The notes: generated from the letters alone by a model not told the origin. Shown: positions 1 through 13,077, counted from the stretch's first letter. The stretch: 64,000 bases of DNA from Phialophora verrucosa (GCA_002099365.1 MSED01000011.1:732930-796929), one strand, 5' to 3'. Translations and numbers: made by a program.

Positions 1-329
1 TCCATTTCTGGCTGACTGCTGGTTGATTTGTCCATGTTTGTTCCTGCGATTGCTGTCGGCCAGGTGCAAAGGCAGGACGACACGACAAGCGCGGGCGAGG
101 CTGTAATAAGTCCACATTGCGCGGGTATCCCTGCAGGCAACTTTTCCGATTGCACGCTGATTTGTTTGCTTCTTGCCTCTGTTCCTTCACTGTCTGCAAT
201 CAGCCTTCACTTTGCACAGGCACTGCCCGTCTGGCCAGACTGAAAAGACAAGCCACGCGACGAAACCGCCAAGACAGTCGGAAGTGGTTCACCTGATGTG
301 ACCCGTAGATAGACCGAGTCAGGAGTCTT
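1..329. other. Left flank, no gene seen
   Basis: Ordinary base composition with CpA and TpG present, so not RIP-mutated. Short open frames (for example 28-243 on +) show no recognisable domain. It is the unmutated flank of the repeat island that starts at about 330. Confidence 0.6.
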
Positions 330-440
330 TACATACAGGAGGGAGGCATGAACGAGCTGCCACCCCCCCCCCCCTTTCTCTGGGACGCCACCGACCCACT
401 CATCTCTCTGCGCTGTTGCCTGCGCTGTTACCTCTCTCTG
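330..440 (+). repeat. Left inverted repeat with poly-C tract
   Basis: About 105 bases starting with TACATACAGGAGGGAGGCAT, followed by a C13 run near 362-374 and then ACGCCACCGACCCACTCATC. The reverse complement of 14495-14598 gives the same order with few differences (GAACGAGC versus GAACGGGC; TTTCTCTGGG versus TGGC after the C run). The inner side continues into a degenerate 17-20-bp tandem unit built on GCGCTGTTGCC. The pair delimits the AT-rich island. It may be the terminal inverted repeats of an older DNA element, or two independently inserted copies of a small repeat. Confidence 0.8.
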
Positions 441-678
441 TACTGTTGCCTCTCTTCCCTCTTTATTACAGGAACCTCTTTACCTCTTAAAAATACCTAG
501 AAAGCATAAGAACCGATAAGTCCTATACGGATCCCGACCGACCTCGCGGCCAGCGCCTTACTGAGCGAGAACGTACCTAGATTCTTACCCTTTATAATAT
601 TATTAACTAGAATAAGTTATAAATTATAAGAAAGCTTTAATTTACTATCTCTACTATCCGTTTCTATATCTAATTTAG
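440..678. other. AT-rich interval between inverted repeat and LTR element A
   Basis: Composition shifts from mixed to AT-rich, and CpA/TpG become scarce from about 570. No gene is visible. The last five bases, TTTAG at 674-678, are the left target-site duplication of LTR element A. Confidence 0.6.
674..678 (+). repeat. Target-site duplication of element A, left copy
   Basis: TTTAG immediately precedes the LTR start TGTTACGGCC. The same five bases occur at 13073-13077 immediately after the right LTR end CCGTTATA. A 5-bp duplication is usual for Ty3/gypsy integration. Confidence 0.9.
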
Positions 679-1038
679 TGTTACGGCCTATACTAGGTCC
701 GAGTATATATACGCGACCGCGTACGATGGAAGATAAGGCTACAGGCTGCAGGCGACCATTTCCGGTAAAGCGCGTGCCTGCTAAGCTTTGTCCTAATTAG
801 GCAAGTGAGGCTATATAATTATATAGCTAAATACTAATTAGCTACATATAACTAAAATCCTTAGCGGCTTATATATATACCGAAATCCTTAGCGGAGAGA
901 AGTATTTATCTAGGGTAATAGGTATCGCGCCTTTTATACTCTTTCCCTCTCTCTAGTTTAGTCTCTTAATATTAAGTAATCTATACCTTTATATAGTGTT
1001 TACCCTATCTTCTTCTATTAGTGTACTATACTATTATA
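679..1038 (+). repeat. 5' LTR of element A
   Basis: Aligns along its length with 12710-13072 and, in reverse complement, with 4970-5344 and 10810-11184. It starts TGTTACGGCC and ends ACTATTATA. A TATA-like stretch (TTTTATACTC) followed by a pyrimidine-rich run lies near 930-960, as expected of an LTR promoter. The first ~130 bases keep TpG and CpA (GATGG, CTGCAGG, GTGCCTGC), while the matching right LTR has A or T there, so this edge was spared by RIP. Confidence 0.9.
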
Positions 1039-3699
1039 TTAAACTAAACTCGCCCTATTACTATTCTAAGAAGGAATTATAATATCTTACCTAAATAAGA
1101 ATCGACTAGAATAAACTAAAGCTAATAACTAGACTATTATTAACTAAGCCCGTTAATAATAGTATAACTAACTAACTTAAATAACTCTAAGGCCGATAAC
1201 TAAACTATCCTACCGACTACTAAATAGAATACTAAACCTAATACTCTTAATACTAAACTTAAACTTATTAGTATAGATTAATATAAATTATATATAACTA
1301 AAAATATTAAATTAACCCTATAGCTCTACTAATTATTAAGATATAAAACTATAGCTAAAGTTAGAGCTATCTCTAAATAGACTCTTCTAGAAGTAATTAA
1401 CTAAGGCTAAAATATTATTATAAACTAAAAAGATATTATTTAAGATTTCTAGATTTAGATTATTAAATAAAAGGAATAAATTATAAATCTTAATTATTAA
1501 ATTATATAGAAATAAACTATTATTAATTACCTTAAATATAATTAAAGTATAACTTTAAGACTAGCCCTAATATAATATATTAATATCCTTAACCTTAAGC
1601 CTCTCTTTAATAGAAAGAAGTTTATCTTTAAATTATAAAGATCTAAGATTCTTAGTAAATTCTCCGCTAATATCTTTTAATTCCTCTCTAAAGAAGTTAA
1701 GATAATATATTTATATAGCTGTATTACTAAAGATATATAATATTATTTATAATTTTATTATAGCCTTAATAAGAAAGATTTATTTATTAATACTATAGAT
1801 ATACTTAAGTTCTTAATAAAAACTTATATTAACCCTTATTAAGTCGAGAATATATAAGAAGAGTACTAAGCCCTTTATATAAAAGTAATAAAACTATTTA
1901 ACGACTTTTATATTAAGTTCTTATACTTAGCTAGTAAAAATAATATACCGAAAAATAACTTTTATCTCGACTTATAAAATAAATTAATACTAGCTCTATA
2001 AGTAGTAATTATATTAACCTTTTATATTCTATAAACCTATTAAAATATTATTAATATTTATTAATAAACTAACTAAGAATTATAATTAGTTAATAAAGAG
2101 AAGGCCCGCTATAAGGCTCGCTATATATTAAGAAATAGACTAACTAATAAAGCTATATTAACTTTTACTTTAAATATATATACTATACTTATATTATTTT
2201 TAAAATCGAATAGAGAAGATAACTAACCCTTATAGAACCGACTAACCTATAATAATATTATTAAGTAGGCCTTAAGTTACACTAAGATATATTTCACCTA
2301 TCGCTAACTAAAATACCTCTCTCGAGATTACCTTATAAAGGCCGAGAATAAAGCTATTAAAGTTAGCGAAGCCTAAAAGGAAGAACCGAGAAAAGAATAA
2401 CTCTAGAGGAAGTCTTTTTCTTAAGGAAGTATAATATTAGTATCTCTTCTATTAATTTAAGTTAATTACTAAGCGGAAAGTACTTTACTATATTATATAA
2501 ATTATTATTTAATAGATATATAATTTAAACCTTTACCTTAGTCGACTTTAGAGTAAATAGATTTATTTTTATTAATATTAAGCTTATACGCGATTTAACC
2601 TAATTCTTAAATATCTTTACTACTTATCTAAAGACCTCTTACTTTATAAAGAGATATAATAAGCGCTCTAAAAAGCTAATTACTAAAATCTTAACCTTAT
2701 ACCTAAAAGTCGATAGACAGAAATAATAAAACCTCCCTATACTTATATTAGACTTAAGGAGTTATAACTTAATTCTAGAAAGAAAGTAGTTTACTTACTT
2801 TAATATATAGTTAAATATATAAAATTAATATCTACTTTAGCCTTAAAATTATTAAGATAAACTAATATTTACTTAAGAGATTTATATACTTCACTAAAGC
2901 CTTTAAGTTACTATAATCTTATAATAATACTAAAAAGATATTACTAAATAGAACTAATTATTCGCTTATAAAGATAAACACCGGGTAAATAGACGAAACC
3001 TATACCCCTAAGGATATATATATTTAAAAATAGTACCTAGACTAGATCTAGTCTCTAAACCCCCTTTAGTTAAGTATTTACTTATTAAATCTATTCTATA
3101 AACTATAACTAGCTATACTTATAAATAAAACCTATAAAACCGACTAAAAGTTATATATTACGAATTAGTATTAACTTATACTATAGAGATAGATAAAGGT
3201 AGTAATATAAAAGTATCCTCGGAGGATAGCTATACTAAAATAGAAGATAACTATATAAAAGTATTACTATCCCCTTAGAGCGTAGCTATTATAAATATTA
3301 TTATAATTAGAGCGATAAGATTTTACTAAAACTTAAAGAAAAAGAAGAATACTTTATTTACTATAAGCCTCTATAAAATTAATAAACTTATTTAAGATTA
3401 AATAAACCCTTAAATAAAAAAGACTAAAGAATAATTTATATAATAATTACTCCTTTAGAAGTATTAAGAATTCTATAATATATTCTTAAAGAAGGCTTCT
3501 AATATACTTTTATTACTCCGCCTCTATAACTACTAGATATAGCTAAAAGAGAAGAATAATTTAGATTATAGCTCTTTATATTGGATAAATATAGAGGAAC
3601 TTCTATTAATAAAGAAGTACCTTAAGGAGAACCTCTAAAAGAGGTTTATTAAGTCGAGTTAATCTTCTTTTGTTTTACTTACTTTATTTATCGAAAAAC

Positions 3700-4960
3700 C
3701 TAAAGAAGAACTAAGATTCTATATTAATTATTAGAAATTAAATACTCTTATTAAAAAGAACTATTACTCTTTACCTTTAATTAATAAGACCTTAGCTTAA
3801 TTTAATAAAGCTTAAATATTTATAAAGCTTAATATTTACTAAGCTTTTTACTATATTTATATATACTCGGATTTTAAGAAACTTATTATCTTTTATATTT
3901 ATTATAGGGCCTATAAGTATAAGGTAATCCCCTTTAGGCTAATAAATAGCTTAGCGATCTACTAGCGCTATATAAATAATATTCTATTTAACTATCTAAA
4001 TAACTTTATTATAATTTATTTAGATAATATCTTAATTTACTTAAAGAATAAGCTAAAATATATAAAGTATATAAAGAAGGTCTTATCGCGATTACAGAAA
4101 GCTAAACTTTAAGTTAATATTAAGAAAAGTAAGTTTCGGGTTAAGTAAACTAAATACTTTAGGTTTATTATTAGTACTAAGGGTATATATATAGATCTTA
4201 TAAAGATAGCGGTACTATTAATCTAGAAAGTCTCTAATACTATAAAGAAAATATAAGCGTTCCTAGAATTCTATAACTTCTATTATATCTTTATTTAAAA
4301 TTTTAGCCGAATTATACACCCCTTAATTTAGCTTATAAAGAAGGACTATCTCTTTATCTTTAATAAAGATTATATATAAGTATTTAAAGAGTTAAAATAT
4401 TAATTAATAATAATCTTAATACTAAGATATTTTTACCTAAATTATAAGATAATATTAAAGATTAACATTTTAAATAGAATTATTATTAGTATACTCTTTT
4501 AGTAGAACTTAACTAACGGAAATTAATACTTTATTATATACTATTTAAAAATAATAGCTCTAGCGGAATATAACTATAATATCTATAATAAAGAAATACT
4601 TATTATTATATATACTCTTAAAATTTAGCGCGCGAAGCTTTAGAATATAGAGCTAAATATTCTAGTCCTTACTAACTATAAAGCCTTAGAATACTTTATA
4701 ACTAAGAGGCTATTAACCGCTCGCTAAGCTTATTAAGCCGGTATCTTTACTTAATATTACTTTAAGATCTAATATCGCTTAAGAAAATAAAATAAGTAAG
4801 CTAACGCCTTAACTTAATAAAGATAGAACTAAAAAGACTAAAAATAAATAACTAAAGAAGACCGAATATAAACTTTATTAGACCCGAAAAAGTTAGATAA
4901 AGAGGTTACTTCACTATTTTTATTAGCGCCTATAGGCCTTAACTCTCTAAAGCTAATTAA
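3700..4960 (+). pseudogene. Reverse transcriptase/RNase H remnant of element A
   Basis: A broken frame still shows YLDNILIYL at 4017-4043, the palm motif whose normal form in fungal gypsy elements is YLDD followed by ILIYS. The Asp to Asn change is GAC to AAT, a G-to-A transition of the RIP type. Stop codons occur every few tens of codons, so it is not translatable. It is interrupted downstream by element B. Confidence 0.8.
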
Positions 4961-4969
4961 TTAGGTATT

Positions 4970-5344
4970 TATAATAGTATAGTATACTAATAGATAAAGA
5001 TAAAGCGAATATTACTTAAAGATATAGATTACTTAATATTAAGAGACTAAACTAGAGAGAGAGAAAGGGTATAAAAGGCGCGATATCTATTACCCTAGAT
5101 AAATACTTCCCTCCGTTAAGGATTTCGGTATACGCGTAAGCCGCTAAGGATTTTAGTTATATATAGCTAATTAGCGTTTAGCTATATAATTATATAGCCT
5201 TACTTACCTAATTAAAATAAAGCTTAGTAAGTACACGCTTTACTAGAAATAGTTACCTATAGCTTATAGTCTTATCTTTTATTATATATAATTATATATA
5301 CTTAAATCTAGTATAGGCCGTAATAATTATAGGCTATAATAATA
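4970..5344 (-). repeat. 3' LTR of element B (reverse orientation)
   Basis: 375 bases, reverse complement of the element A LTRs. Its outer sense-strand edge reads TATTATTATAGCC and carries a short duplication (GCCTATAATTATTACGGCC) that A lacks, explaining its extra length. The polypurine tract lies directly beside it. Confidence 0.88.
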
Positions 5345-6399
5345 CCCTCCTCTTTAAGAAAGCCTATTCTTAAGCTTTATTATTATTATTATAGTCCTTT
5401 ATTAGTTTATTATTTTCTTAGTAATATAGCTAAGCTTATAATCTTCTTAAGGGTTCTAGTTACTAAAGATATTTCTTATAGTAATTATAGACCTTATATA
5501 ATATATTCTTAAAATTAAAAGTTAGGTATTATTTAGGGTCTTTATTTTAGTTTAGTTACTATACTTAATATTATAGCTTACTGCGGCGCTTTTATATAGC
5601 TAAAACTTCCTTAACCTCCTATTTATTCTCTTTATTTACTTTAATTAAAGATAGAGGTTTATTAACTTATCTTAAGAGAGAGTTATCTAATACCTTTCTA
5701 AGCTAGTCGGGAGAAAAAACCGGGTATATCTTTATTAAAGAGGGTAAGTTTAGTCTAAAGGAGTTTCTAACTTACTCTAGAATACAGAATAAATCTATTA
5801 TTTAGTACTCTAGTTTTCGGCTAAGGCGGTTAATCTTTTAGTTCTTTATTAATATCTAGACTAGGTTACCTTTTATAAAGTTAACTTCTTAATAATACTT
5901 ATTAGTCTAGTATTTCTATTATTTCTAGGCGAGCTTTATTATATTATATACTAACTTTTAGATATTATATATTTAATAGACGAGTTATTAAGCTTTATCT
6001 TAACTAAGCTATTCTTATATATTTAAGAGTTCTCCTAAAAGTTTTTAATTAAAAGAGGTCTTTAGCTTATATCTATTTTTAATAAAGAAAGAGCTTATAT
6101 CTATAAAGTTATAAAGGAGTATAGTTTAAGTATAGTCTATTATTAGTAAGAGGTTAGCCTAATTATTCTAGTAGTAATTTATAAAAGGCTATAGTTATTA
6201 GTTAAGGTATTAGTTTATAATTTTCGTCTATTTATTAGTTTATAGATAGAAAGCTATTAATAGCTTAAGCTTAATTCCTAAGATATAATAGAACTCTATT
6301 TAGAATTTAAATATAAACTATAAGCCGCGGTTAGAGATTATTATATCTAGAGGCCTATAGTTTCGGTAAATAAAAGAGATAAATAATTATACTATCTTC

Positions 6400-7900
6400 T
6401 TTATAGTAATAGTTTTATAGTAAGAGATAGAGTAAGCTCGCTTCTTTAAGCGATTAATTATTATATATACTATATTATACTTATTCTAATTTACGAGAAA
6501 GAACTTAAAATCTATTATAATATATTACTATAGTCGGTTAAGGATAGATAGCAGCTTTAGAGTTCCTAGCGATAGGTCTTAAGGGACTATAGTACGTTAA
6601 TAAATATAGTAATTTTAAATAAACTAAGTAATATCTCTAAAGAGATTTAGCTAATAATAATAAAGGGATAGTAATTTACTTATTTTATTCCGGTTAAGGT
6701 AAGTTATTAAAATTTAATTATATACTTCTATAATTAGCTTAATTTATAATTTATTTTTATTTAAGATTATTAATCTCCTCTTAAATTATAATAGTCCTTA
6801 TAATAATATTTAGGGGTATTAGCTTAAGTAAACCTTTTCTCTTTTAGTATTTAATAGAGGACTCTTATAATTTACTTATATTATCTAGTTAATTAGCTTT
6901 AGAGAATTAAGGCCTATAGGCGCTAATAAGAATAATAGAGTAACCCCTTCGCTTAACCTTTCTAGGCTTAGTAAGATTTATATCTAGTTTTCTTTCGTCG
7001 CCTATTTTTAGTCTTCCTAATCCTATCCTTGTCGAGTTAAGATATTAGCTCGTTTATTTTATTTTCCTAGGCGATATTAGATCCTAAAGTAGTATTAGGT
7101 AAGGATACTAGTCTAATAGGCTTATCAAGCGGTTAATAGCCTCTTAAATATAAAGTATTTTAAGGCTTTATAGTTAGTAAGAACTAGAATATTTAGCTTT
7201 ATACTCTAAAGCTTCGCGCGCTAAGTTTTAAGAATATATATAATAGCGAATATTTCTTTATTATAAATATTATAGTTATATTTCGCTAAAGCTATTATCT
7301 TTAAATAATATATAATAAAATACTAATTTCCACTAACTAAGTCTTACTAAAAGAGTATACTAGCGATAACTCTATCTAAGGCGTTAATCTTTAGTATTAT
7401 CTTATAATCTAGGTAGAAATACCTTAGTATTAGGGCTATTATTAACTAATACTTTAGTTCCTTAAACGCTTATATATAATCTTTATTAAAAGTAAAGAGA
7501 TAGTTCTTCTTTATAAGCTAAGTTAGGGGGCGCGTAATTTAGCTAAAATTTCAGATAAAGATATAATAAAAGTTATAGAACTCTAGGAACGCTTATATCT
7601 TCTTTATAGTATTAGAGACTTTTTAGGTTAATAGTACCGCTATCTTTATAAGATCTATATATATACCCTTAGTATTAATAATAAACCCGAGATATTTAGT
7701 CTACTTAACTCGAAATTTACTTTTCTTAATATTAACTTAAAGTTTAGCTTTCTATAATTATAATAAAACCTTCTTTATATATTTTATATATTTTAGCTTA
7801 TTCTTTAAGTAAATTAAAATATTATTTAGATAAGTTATAATAAAGTTATCTAAATAGTCGAATAAAATATTATTTATATAGCGCTAATAGGTCGCTAAAC
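6400..7900 (-). pseudogene. pol remnant of element B (RT and integrase)
   Basis: Read on the - strand, 7795-7875 gives the stretch FDYLDNFIITYLNNILIYL and about 6430-6475 gives IIINRLKKRAYS. These correspond to the RT active site and the integrase core start. Asp codons are turned to Asn and tryptophan codons to stops, as RIP produces. No intact frame remains. Confidence 0.75.
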
Positions 7901-10809
7901 TATTTATTAGCCTAAAGGGAACTACTTTATACTTATAGGCTCTATAATAAGTACGAAAGGTAGTTAGTTCCTTAGAATCCGGGTATATACGAATACGGTA
8001 AAAGGTTTAGCGAATATTAAGCTTTATAAATATTTAAGCCTTATTAAGTTAAGCTAAGGTCTCGTTAATTAAAGGTAATAAATAACAGTTCTTCTTAGTA
8101 AGCGCGTTTAGTTTCCGATAGTTAATATAGAATCTTAATTCTCCTTTAGGTTTTTCGATAAATAAAATAGATAAAGCGAAAGGAGATTAACTAAGCTTAA
8201 TAAACCTCTTTTAGAGGTTCTCTTTAAGATACTTCTTTACTAATAAAAGCTTATCTATATTTATTTAATATAAGGGGCTATAACTTAAATTATTCTTCTC
8301 TTTTAGCTATATTTAGTAGTTATAGAGATAAGGTAATAAAAGTATATTAAAAGTCTTCTTTAAGAATATATTATAGAATTCTTAATATTTCTAAAAGAGT
8401 AATCGCTATATAAATTATTCTTTAATCTCTTCTATTTAAGAGTTTATTTAGTCTTAAATAAGTTTATTAATTTTATAGAGGCTTATAGTAAATAAAGTAT
8501 TCTCCTTCTTCTTTAGGTTCCAGTAGAATCTTACCGCTCTAATTATAGCGATATCTATAGTAACTGCGCTTTAGGGGGATAGTAATACTTTTATATAATT
8601 ATCTTTTAATTTAGTATAGCTATCCTCTAGCGATACTTTTATATCGCTACCTTTATCTAGCTTTATAATATAGAGTAATATTAATTCGCGGTGTATAACT
8701 TTTAGTTAATCTAGTAAATCCTATTTATAAATACGACTAGTTATAGTCCGTAAAATAGATCTAATAAATAAACGCCTAGCTAAAGGAGGTCTAGAGACTA
8801 AATCTAATTTAGATACTATTTTTAAATATATATAACTCTAGAGGTATAAATTTTATCTATTCGCTTAATATTTATTTTTATAAGTAAATAATTAGTCTTG
8901 TTTAGTAATATTTTCTTAGTATTATTATAAGATTATAGTAACTTAAAGGCTTTAGCGAGATATATAAATCTTTCGAGCGAATATTAGCTTGTTTTAATAG
9001 TTCTAAGGCTATAGTAGATATTAGTTTTATATATCTAACTATATATTAAAGTAAATAAACTACTTTCTTTTTAGAATTAGGTTATAACTCTTTAGGTTTA
9101 GTATAAGTATAGGGAGGTTTTATTATCTCCTTTTATTAACTTCTAGATATAGAGTTAAGATCTTAGTAATTAGCTTTCTAAAGCGTCCGTTATACCCCTT
9201 TATAAAGTAAGGGGTCTCTAAATAAATAGTAAAGATATTTAAGAATCGAGTTAAGTCGCGCGCGAGCTTAGTATTAATAAAAATAAATCTATTTACTCTT
9301 AAGTCGGCTAAAGTAGAGGTTTAAACTATATATTTATTAAATAATAATTTATATAGTATAGTAAAGTATTTTTCGCTTAGTAGCTAACTTAAATTAATAA
9401 AAGAGATACTAATATTATACTTCCCTAAGAAGGAGACTTCCTCTAGAGTTATTCTTTTCTCGGTTCTTCCTTTTAGGCTTTACTAACCTTAATAGCCTTA
9501 TTCTCTACTTTTATAGAATAATCTCGAGAGAGATATTTTAGTTAGCGATAGATAAAATAAGCCTTAGCGCGGCTTAAGACCTATTTAATAGTATTATTAT
9601 AAGTTAATTAGTTCTATAGGGGCTAGCTATCTTCTTTATTCGATTCTAGAAATAGTATAAGTATAGTATATATATTCGGGGTAAGAATAAATATAGCTTT
9701 ATTAATCGGTTTATTTCCTAGTATATAGCGAGCCTTATAGCGGGTCTTCTCTTTATTAACTAATTATAATTCTTAATTAGTCTATTAATAAATATTAGTA
9801 ATATCTTAATAAATTTATAAAGTATAAAAGGTTAATATAATTACTACTTATAAAGCTAATATTAATTTATTTTATAAGTTAAGATAAAGATTATTTTCTA
9901 ATATATCGCCTTTATTAGCTAAATATAGAAACTTAGTATAGAAATTATTAAATAGTTCTATTACCTTTATATATAGGGCTTAATACTCTTCTTATATATT
10001 CTCGACTTAATAAGGGTCGGTATAAGTTCTTATTAAGAATTTAAATATATCTATAATATTAATAAATAAGTCTTTCTTATTAAGGCTATAGCGGGATTAT
10101 AAGTAATATTATATATCTCTAGTAGTATAGCTATATAGATATATTATTTTAACTTCTTTAGAGAGGAATTAGAAGATATTAGTAAAGAACTTACTAAAAA
10201 CCTTAGATCTTTATAATTTAAAGGTAGGCTTCTTTCTATTAAAGAGAGGCTTAAGGTTAGAGATACTAATATATTATACTAGAGCTAGTCCTAAGGTCGC
10301 GCTTTAATTATATTTAAAGTAGTTAATAATAGCTTATTTCTATATAATTTAATAATTAAGATCTATAATTTATTCCTTTTATTTAACAATTTAAATTTAG
10401 GAATCTTAAATAATACCTTTTAGTCTATAATAATATTTTAGCCTTAATTAATTACTTTTAGAAGGGTTTATTTAGAGATAGCTCTAACCTTAGCTATAGT
10501 CTTATACTTTAGTAATTAATAAAGCTATAAAGCTAATTTAATATTTTTAACTATATACGATCTATATCGATCTATATTAATAAATCTAGATTTAGTATCG
10601 AGAGTATTAAGTTTAGTATTCTATTTAGTAATTAATAAGATAGTTTAGTTATCGGCCTTAGGGTTATTTAAGTTAATTAGTTATACTATTATTAGCGGGC
10701 TTAGTTAATAATAGTCTAATTATCGGCTTTAGTTTGTTTTAGTCGGTTCTTATTCGGGTAGGATATTATAATTCTTTTCTAGGATAGTAATAGAGCGAGT
10801 TTAGTCTAA

Positions 10810-11184
10810 TATAACGGTATAGTACACTAATAGATAGAGATAGAGCGAATACTACTTAAAGGTATAGATTATTTAATATTAAGAGACTAAACTAAAGAGA
10901 GAGAAAGAGTATAAAAGGCGCGGTATCTATTACCTTAAATAAATACTTCCCTCCGCTAAGGATTTCGGTATACGTGTAAGCCGCTAAGGATTTTAGTTAT
11001 ATATAGCTAATTAGCGTTTAGCTATATAATTATATAGCCTTACTTACTTAATTAGAATAAAGCTTAATAAGTACACGCTTTACCGGAAATAATCGCTTAT
11101 AGCCTATAGCCTTATCTTCTATTATATATAGTTATATATACTTAAATTTAGTATAGGCCGTAATAATTATAGGCTATAATAATA
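10810..11184 (-). repeat. 5' LTR of element B (reverse orientation)
   Basis: 375-base partner of 4970-5344. The inner boundary TATAACGG and the outer end CTATAATAATA match the other copy. It contains the same TATA-like and pyrimidine-rich promoter block in reverse (GAGAGAGAAAG followed by GTATAAAAG at about 10893-10915). Confidence 0.88.
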
Positions 11185-12709
11185 TTATAAGTAAACTATA
11201 AAAGTCCCTTATTAAACGCTAAAAGAGAAAGAGCTTATTTAAATTAATATCTCTAAATATTATTATAAAAACTATTATAATTTAAGGGGAGACTAGTAGT
11301 CCTAAATAAAGATAAACTATAAACTAAGCTAATCGCGGAAATATATAACTAAATTTCGAGTTAGAATAAAATAAGTAAATTATTATCTATTCGCTATTAT
11401 TAGCTAAATCTCTTAAAGGATATTACTTAATTTATTCGAAATTACTATACTTATTAGCGTACTATAGTCCCTTAAGACCTACTATTAGAAACCCTAAAGC
11501 CGTTATCTATCTTCGACCGACTATAGTAATATATTATAATAGACTTTAAGTCCTTCCCTATAGATTAGAATAGATATAATATAATATATATAGTAATCGA
11601 TCGCCTAAAGAAGCGAGCTTACTCTATCCTCTACTATAAGATAATAACTATAAAGAAGATAATATAGTTATTTATCTCCTTTATCTACTAGAACTATAGG
11701 CCTTTAAATATAATTATCTTTAACTATAGCTTATAGTTTATATCTAAATTCTAAATAGAGTTCTACTATATCTTAGGAATTAAGCTTAAGCTATTAATTA
11801 CTTTCTATTTATAGATTAATAAATAAATTAAAATTATAAATTAATATCTCGACTAGCGACTATAGCCTTTTATAAATTATTACTAAAATAACTAAGCTAA
11901 CTTCTTACTAATAATAACCTATACCTAAGCTATACTCCCTTATAATTCTACAAGTATAAGCCCTTTCTTTATTAAAAATAAATATAAACTAAGAACCTTC
12001 TTTAATTAAAAACCTTTAGAGGAACCTTTAAATATATAAAAGCGACTTAGCTAAGATAAAGCTTAATAGTTTACCCGTTAAATATATAATACCTAAGAAC
12101 TAGTATATAATATAATAAAGCTCGCTTAAAAATAATAGAAATACTAGATTAATAAGTATTATTAAGAAGTTAACTTTATAAAAGGTAATTTAGTCTAGGT
12201 ATTAATAAAGAACTAAAAGATTAACCGCCCTAGCCGAAAACTAGAGTATTAAATAATAGGTTTATTCTATATTCTAGAGTAAATTAGAAACTCCTTTAGG
12301 CTAAACCTACCCTCTTTAATAAAGATATACCCGGTCTTTTCTCCCGACCGGCTTAAAAAGATATTAGACGACCCTCTTCTAGGATAGGTTAATAAACCTT
12401 TACCTTCGATTAAAGTAAATAAAGAGAATAAGTAAGAAGTTAAGGAAGTTTTAGCTATATAAAAGCGCCGCGATAAGCTATAATATCGAGTATAATAACT
12501 AGGTTAAGATAAAGATCTTAAATAATACTCGGCCTTTAACTTTAAGAATATATTATATAAAGTCTATAATTATTATAAGAAGTATCTTTAGTAACTAGAA
12601 CCTTTAAGAAGATTATAAGATTAGCTATATTATTAAAAAAATAATAAACTAATAAAGAACTATAATAACGATAATAAAGTTTAAAGATAAGCTTTCTTAA
12701 AGGGGGGGG
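11185..12709 (+). pseudogene. Integrase and chromodomain remnant of element A
   Basis: Continuation of A after the B insertion. Around 11585-11625 the + strand reads IVIDRLKKRAY, typical of the gypsy integrase core. Around 12450-12560 it reads YRV, two stops, LG, stop, D, consistent with a chromodomain of form YRVQWLGWD in which tryptophan codons became stops. It ends at a polypurine tract (AAAGGGGGGGG, 12699-12709) directly before the right LTR. Confidence 0.78.
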
Positions 12710-13072
12710 TATTATTATAGCCTATACTAGGTCCGAGTATATATACGCGACCGCGTATAATAGAAGATAAGGCTATAAGCTATAAGCGACTATTTCTAGT
12801 AAAGCGCGTATCTATTAAGCTTTATCCTAATTAGGTAAGTAAGGCTATATAATTATATAGCTAAACGCTAATTAGCTATATATAACTAAAATCCTTAGCG
12901 GCTTACGCGTATACTGAAATCCTTAGCGGAGGGAAGTATTTATTTAGGGTAATAAGTACCGCGTCTTTTATACCCTTTCCCTCTCTCTAGTTTAGTCTCT
13001 TAGTATTAAGTAATCTATACCTTTATATAGTATTCGCCCTACCTTCTTCTATTAGTATACCGTACCGTTATA
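12710..13072 (+). repeat. 3' LTR of element A
   Basis: 363 bases, starting TATTATTATAGCC and ending CCGTACCGTTATA, followed by the TTTAG duplication. Compared with 679-1038 it carries many C-to-T and G-to-A changes over the first ~130 bases, direct evidence of RIP on one LTR but not the other. Confidence 0.9.
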
Positions 13073-13077
13073 TTTAG
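13073..13077 (+). repeat. Target-site duplication of element A, right copy
   Basis: TTTAG directly after the right LTR, identical to 674-678. Confidence 0.9.

Larger units (their letters stand above)
4970..11184 (-). mobile_element. LTR retrotransposon B nested in A, Ty3/gypsy, RIP-inactivated
   Basis: LTRs at 4970-5344 and 10810-11184 are in reverse orientation. In the sense direction the interior ends with a purine-rich tract (AAAGAGGAGGG, reverse complement of 5345-5355) next to the left LTR, so the element reads on the - strand. Remnants on - include the RT palm motif near 7795-7875 (YLNNILIYL), integrase near 6430-6475 (NRLKKRAYS pattern) and a chromodomain-like end near 5500-5640. It sits between the RT and integrase portions of A. 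A clean 5-bp target duplication was not found; GTATT precedes it and TTATA follows, possibly obscured by mutation. Confidence 0.9.
679..13072 (+). mobile_element. LTR retrotransposon A, Ty3/gypsy chromovirus, RIP-inactivated
   Basis: Full-length element with LTRs at 679-1038 and 12710-13072, flanked by the direct repeat TTTAG (674-678 and 13073-13077). It is split by a same-family element B (4970-11184); without B it is about 6.18 kb, close to B's 6.2 kb. Readable + strand protein remnants occur in order: reverse transcriptase catalytic region around 3980-4045, with YLDN at 4017-4028 where YLDD is expected; integrase around 11585-11625 (IVIDRLKKRAY, resembling the fungal VVIDRLSK stretch); and a chromodomain-like end around 12450-12560 (YRV..LG.D pattern). 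Stops are everywhere and CpA/TpG are almost absent, consistent with RIP. No functional product is expected. Confidence 0.93.

Noticed and set aside
12660..12712. Run of nine G as a possible regulatory or G-quadruplex element
   Set aside because: It is the polypurine tract of element A next to its 3' LTR.
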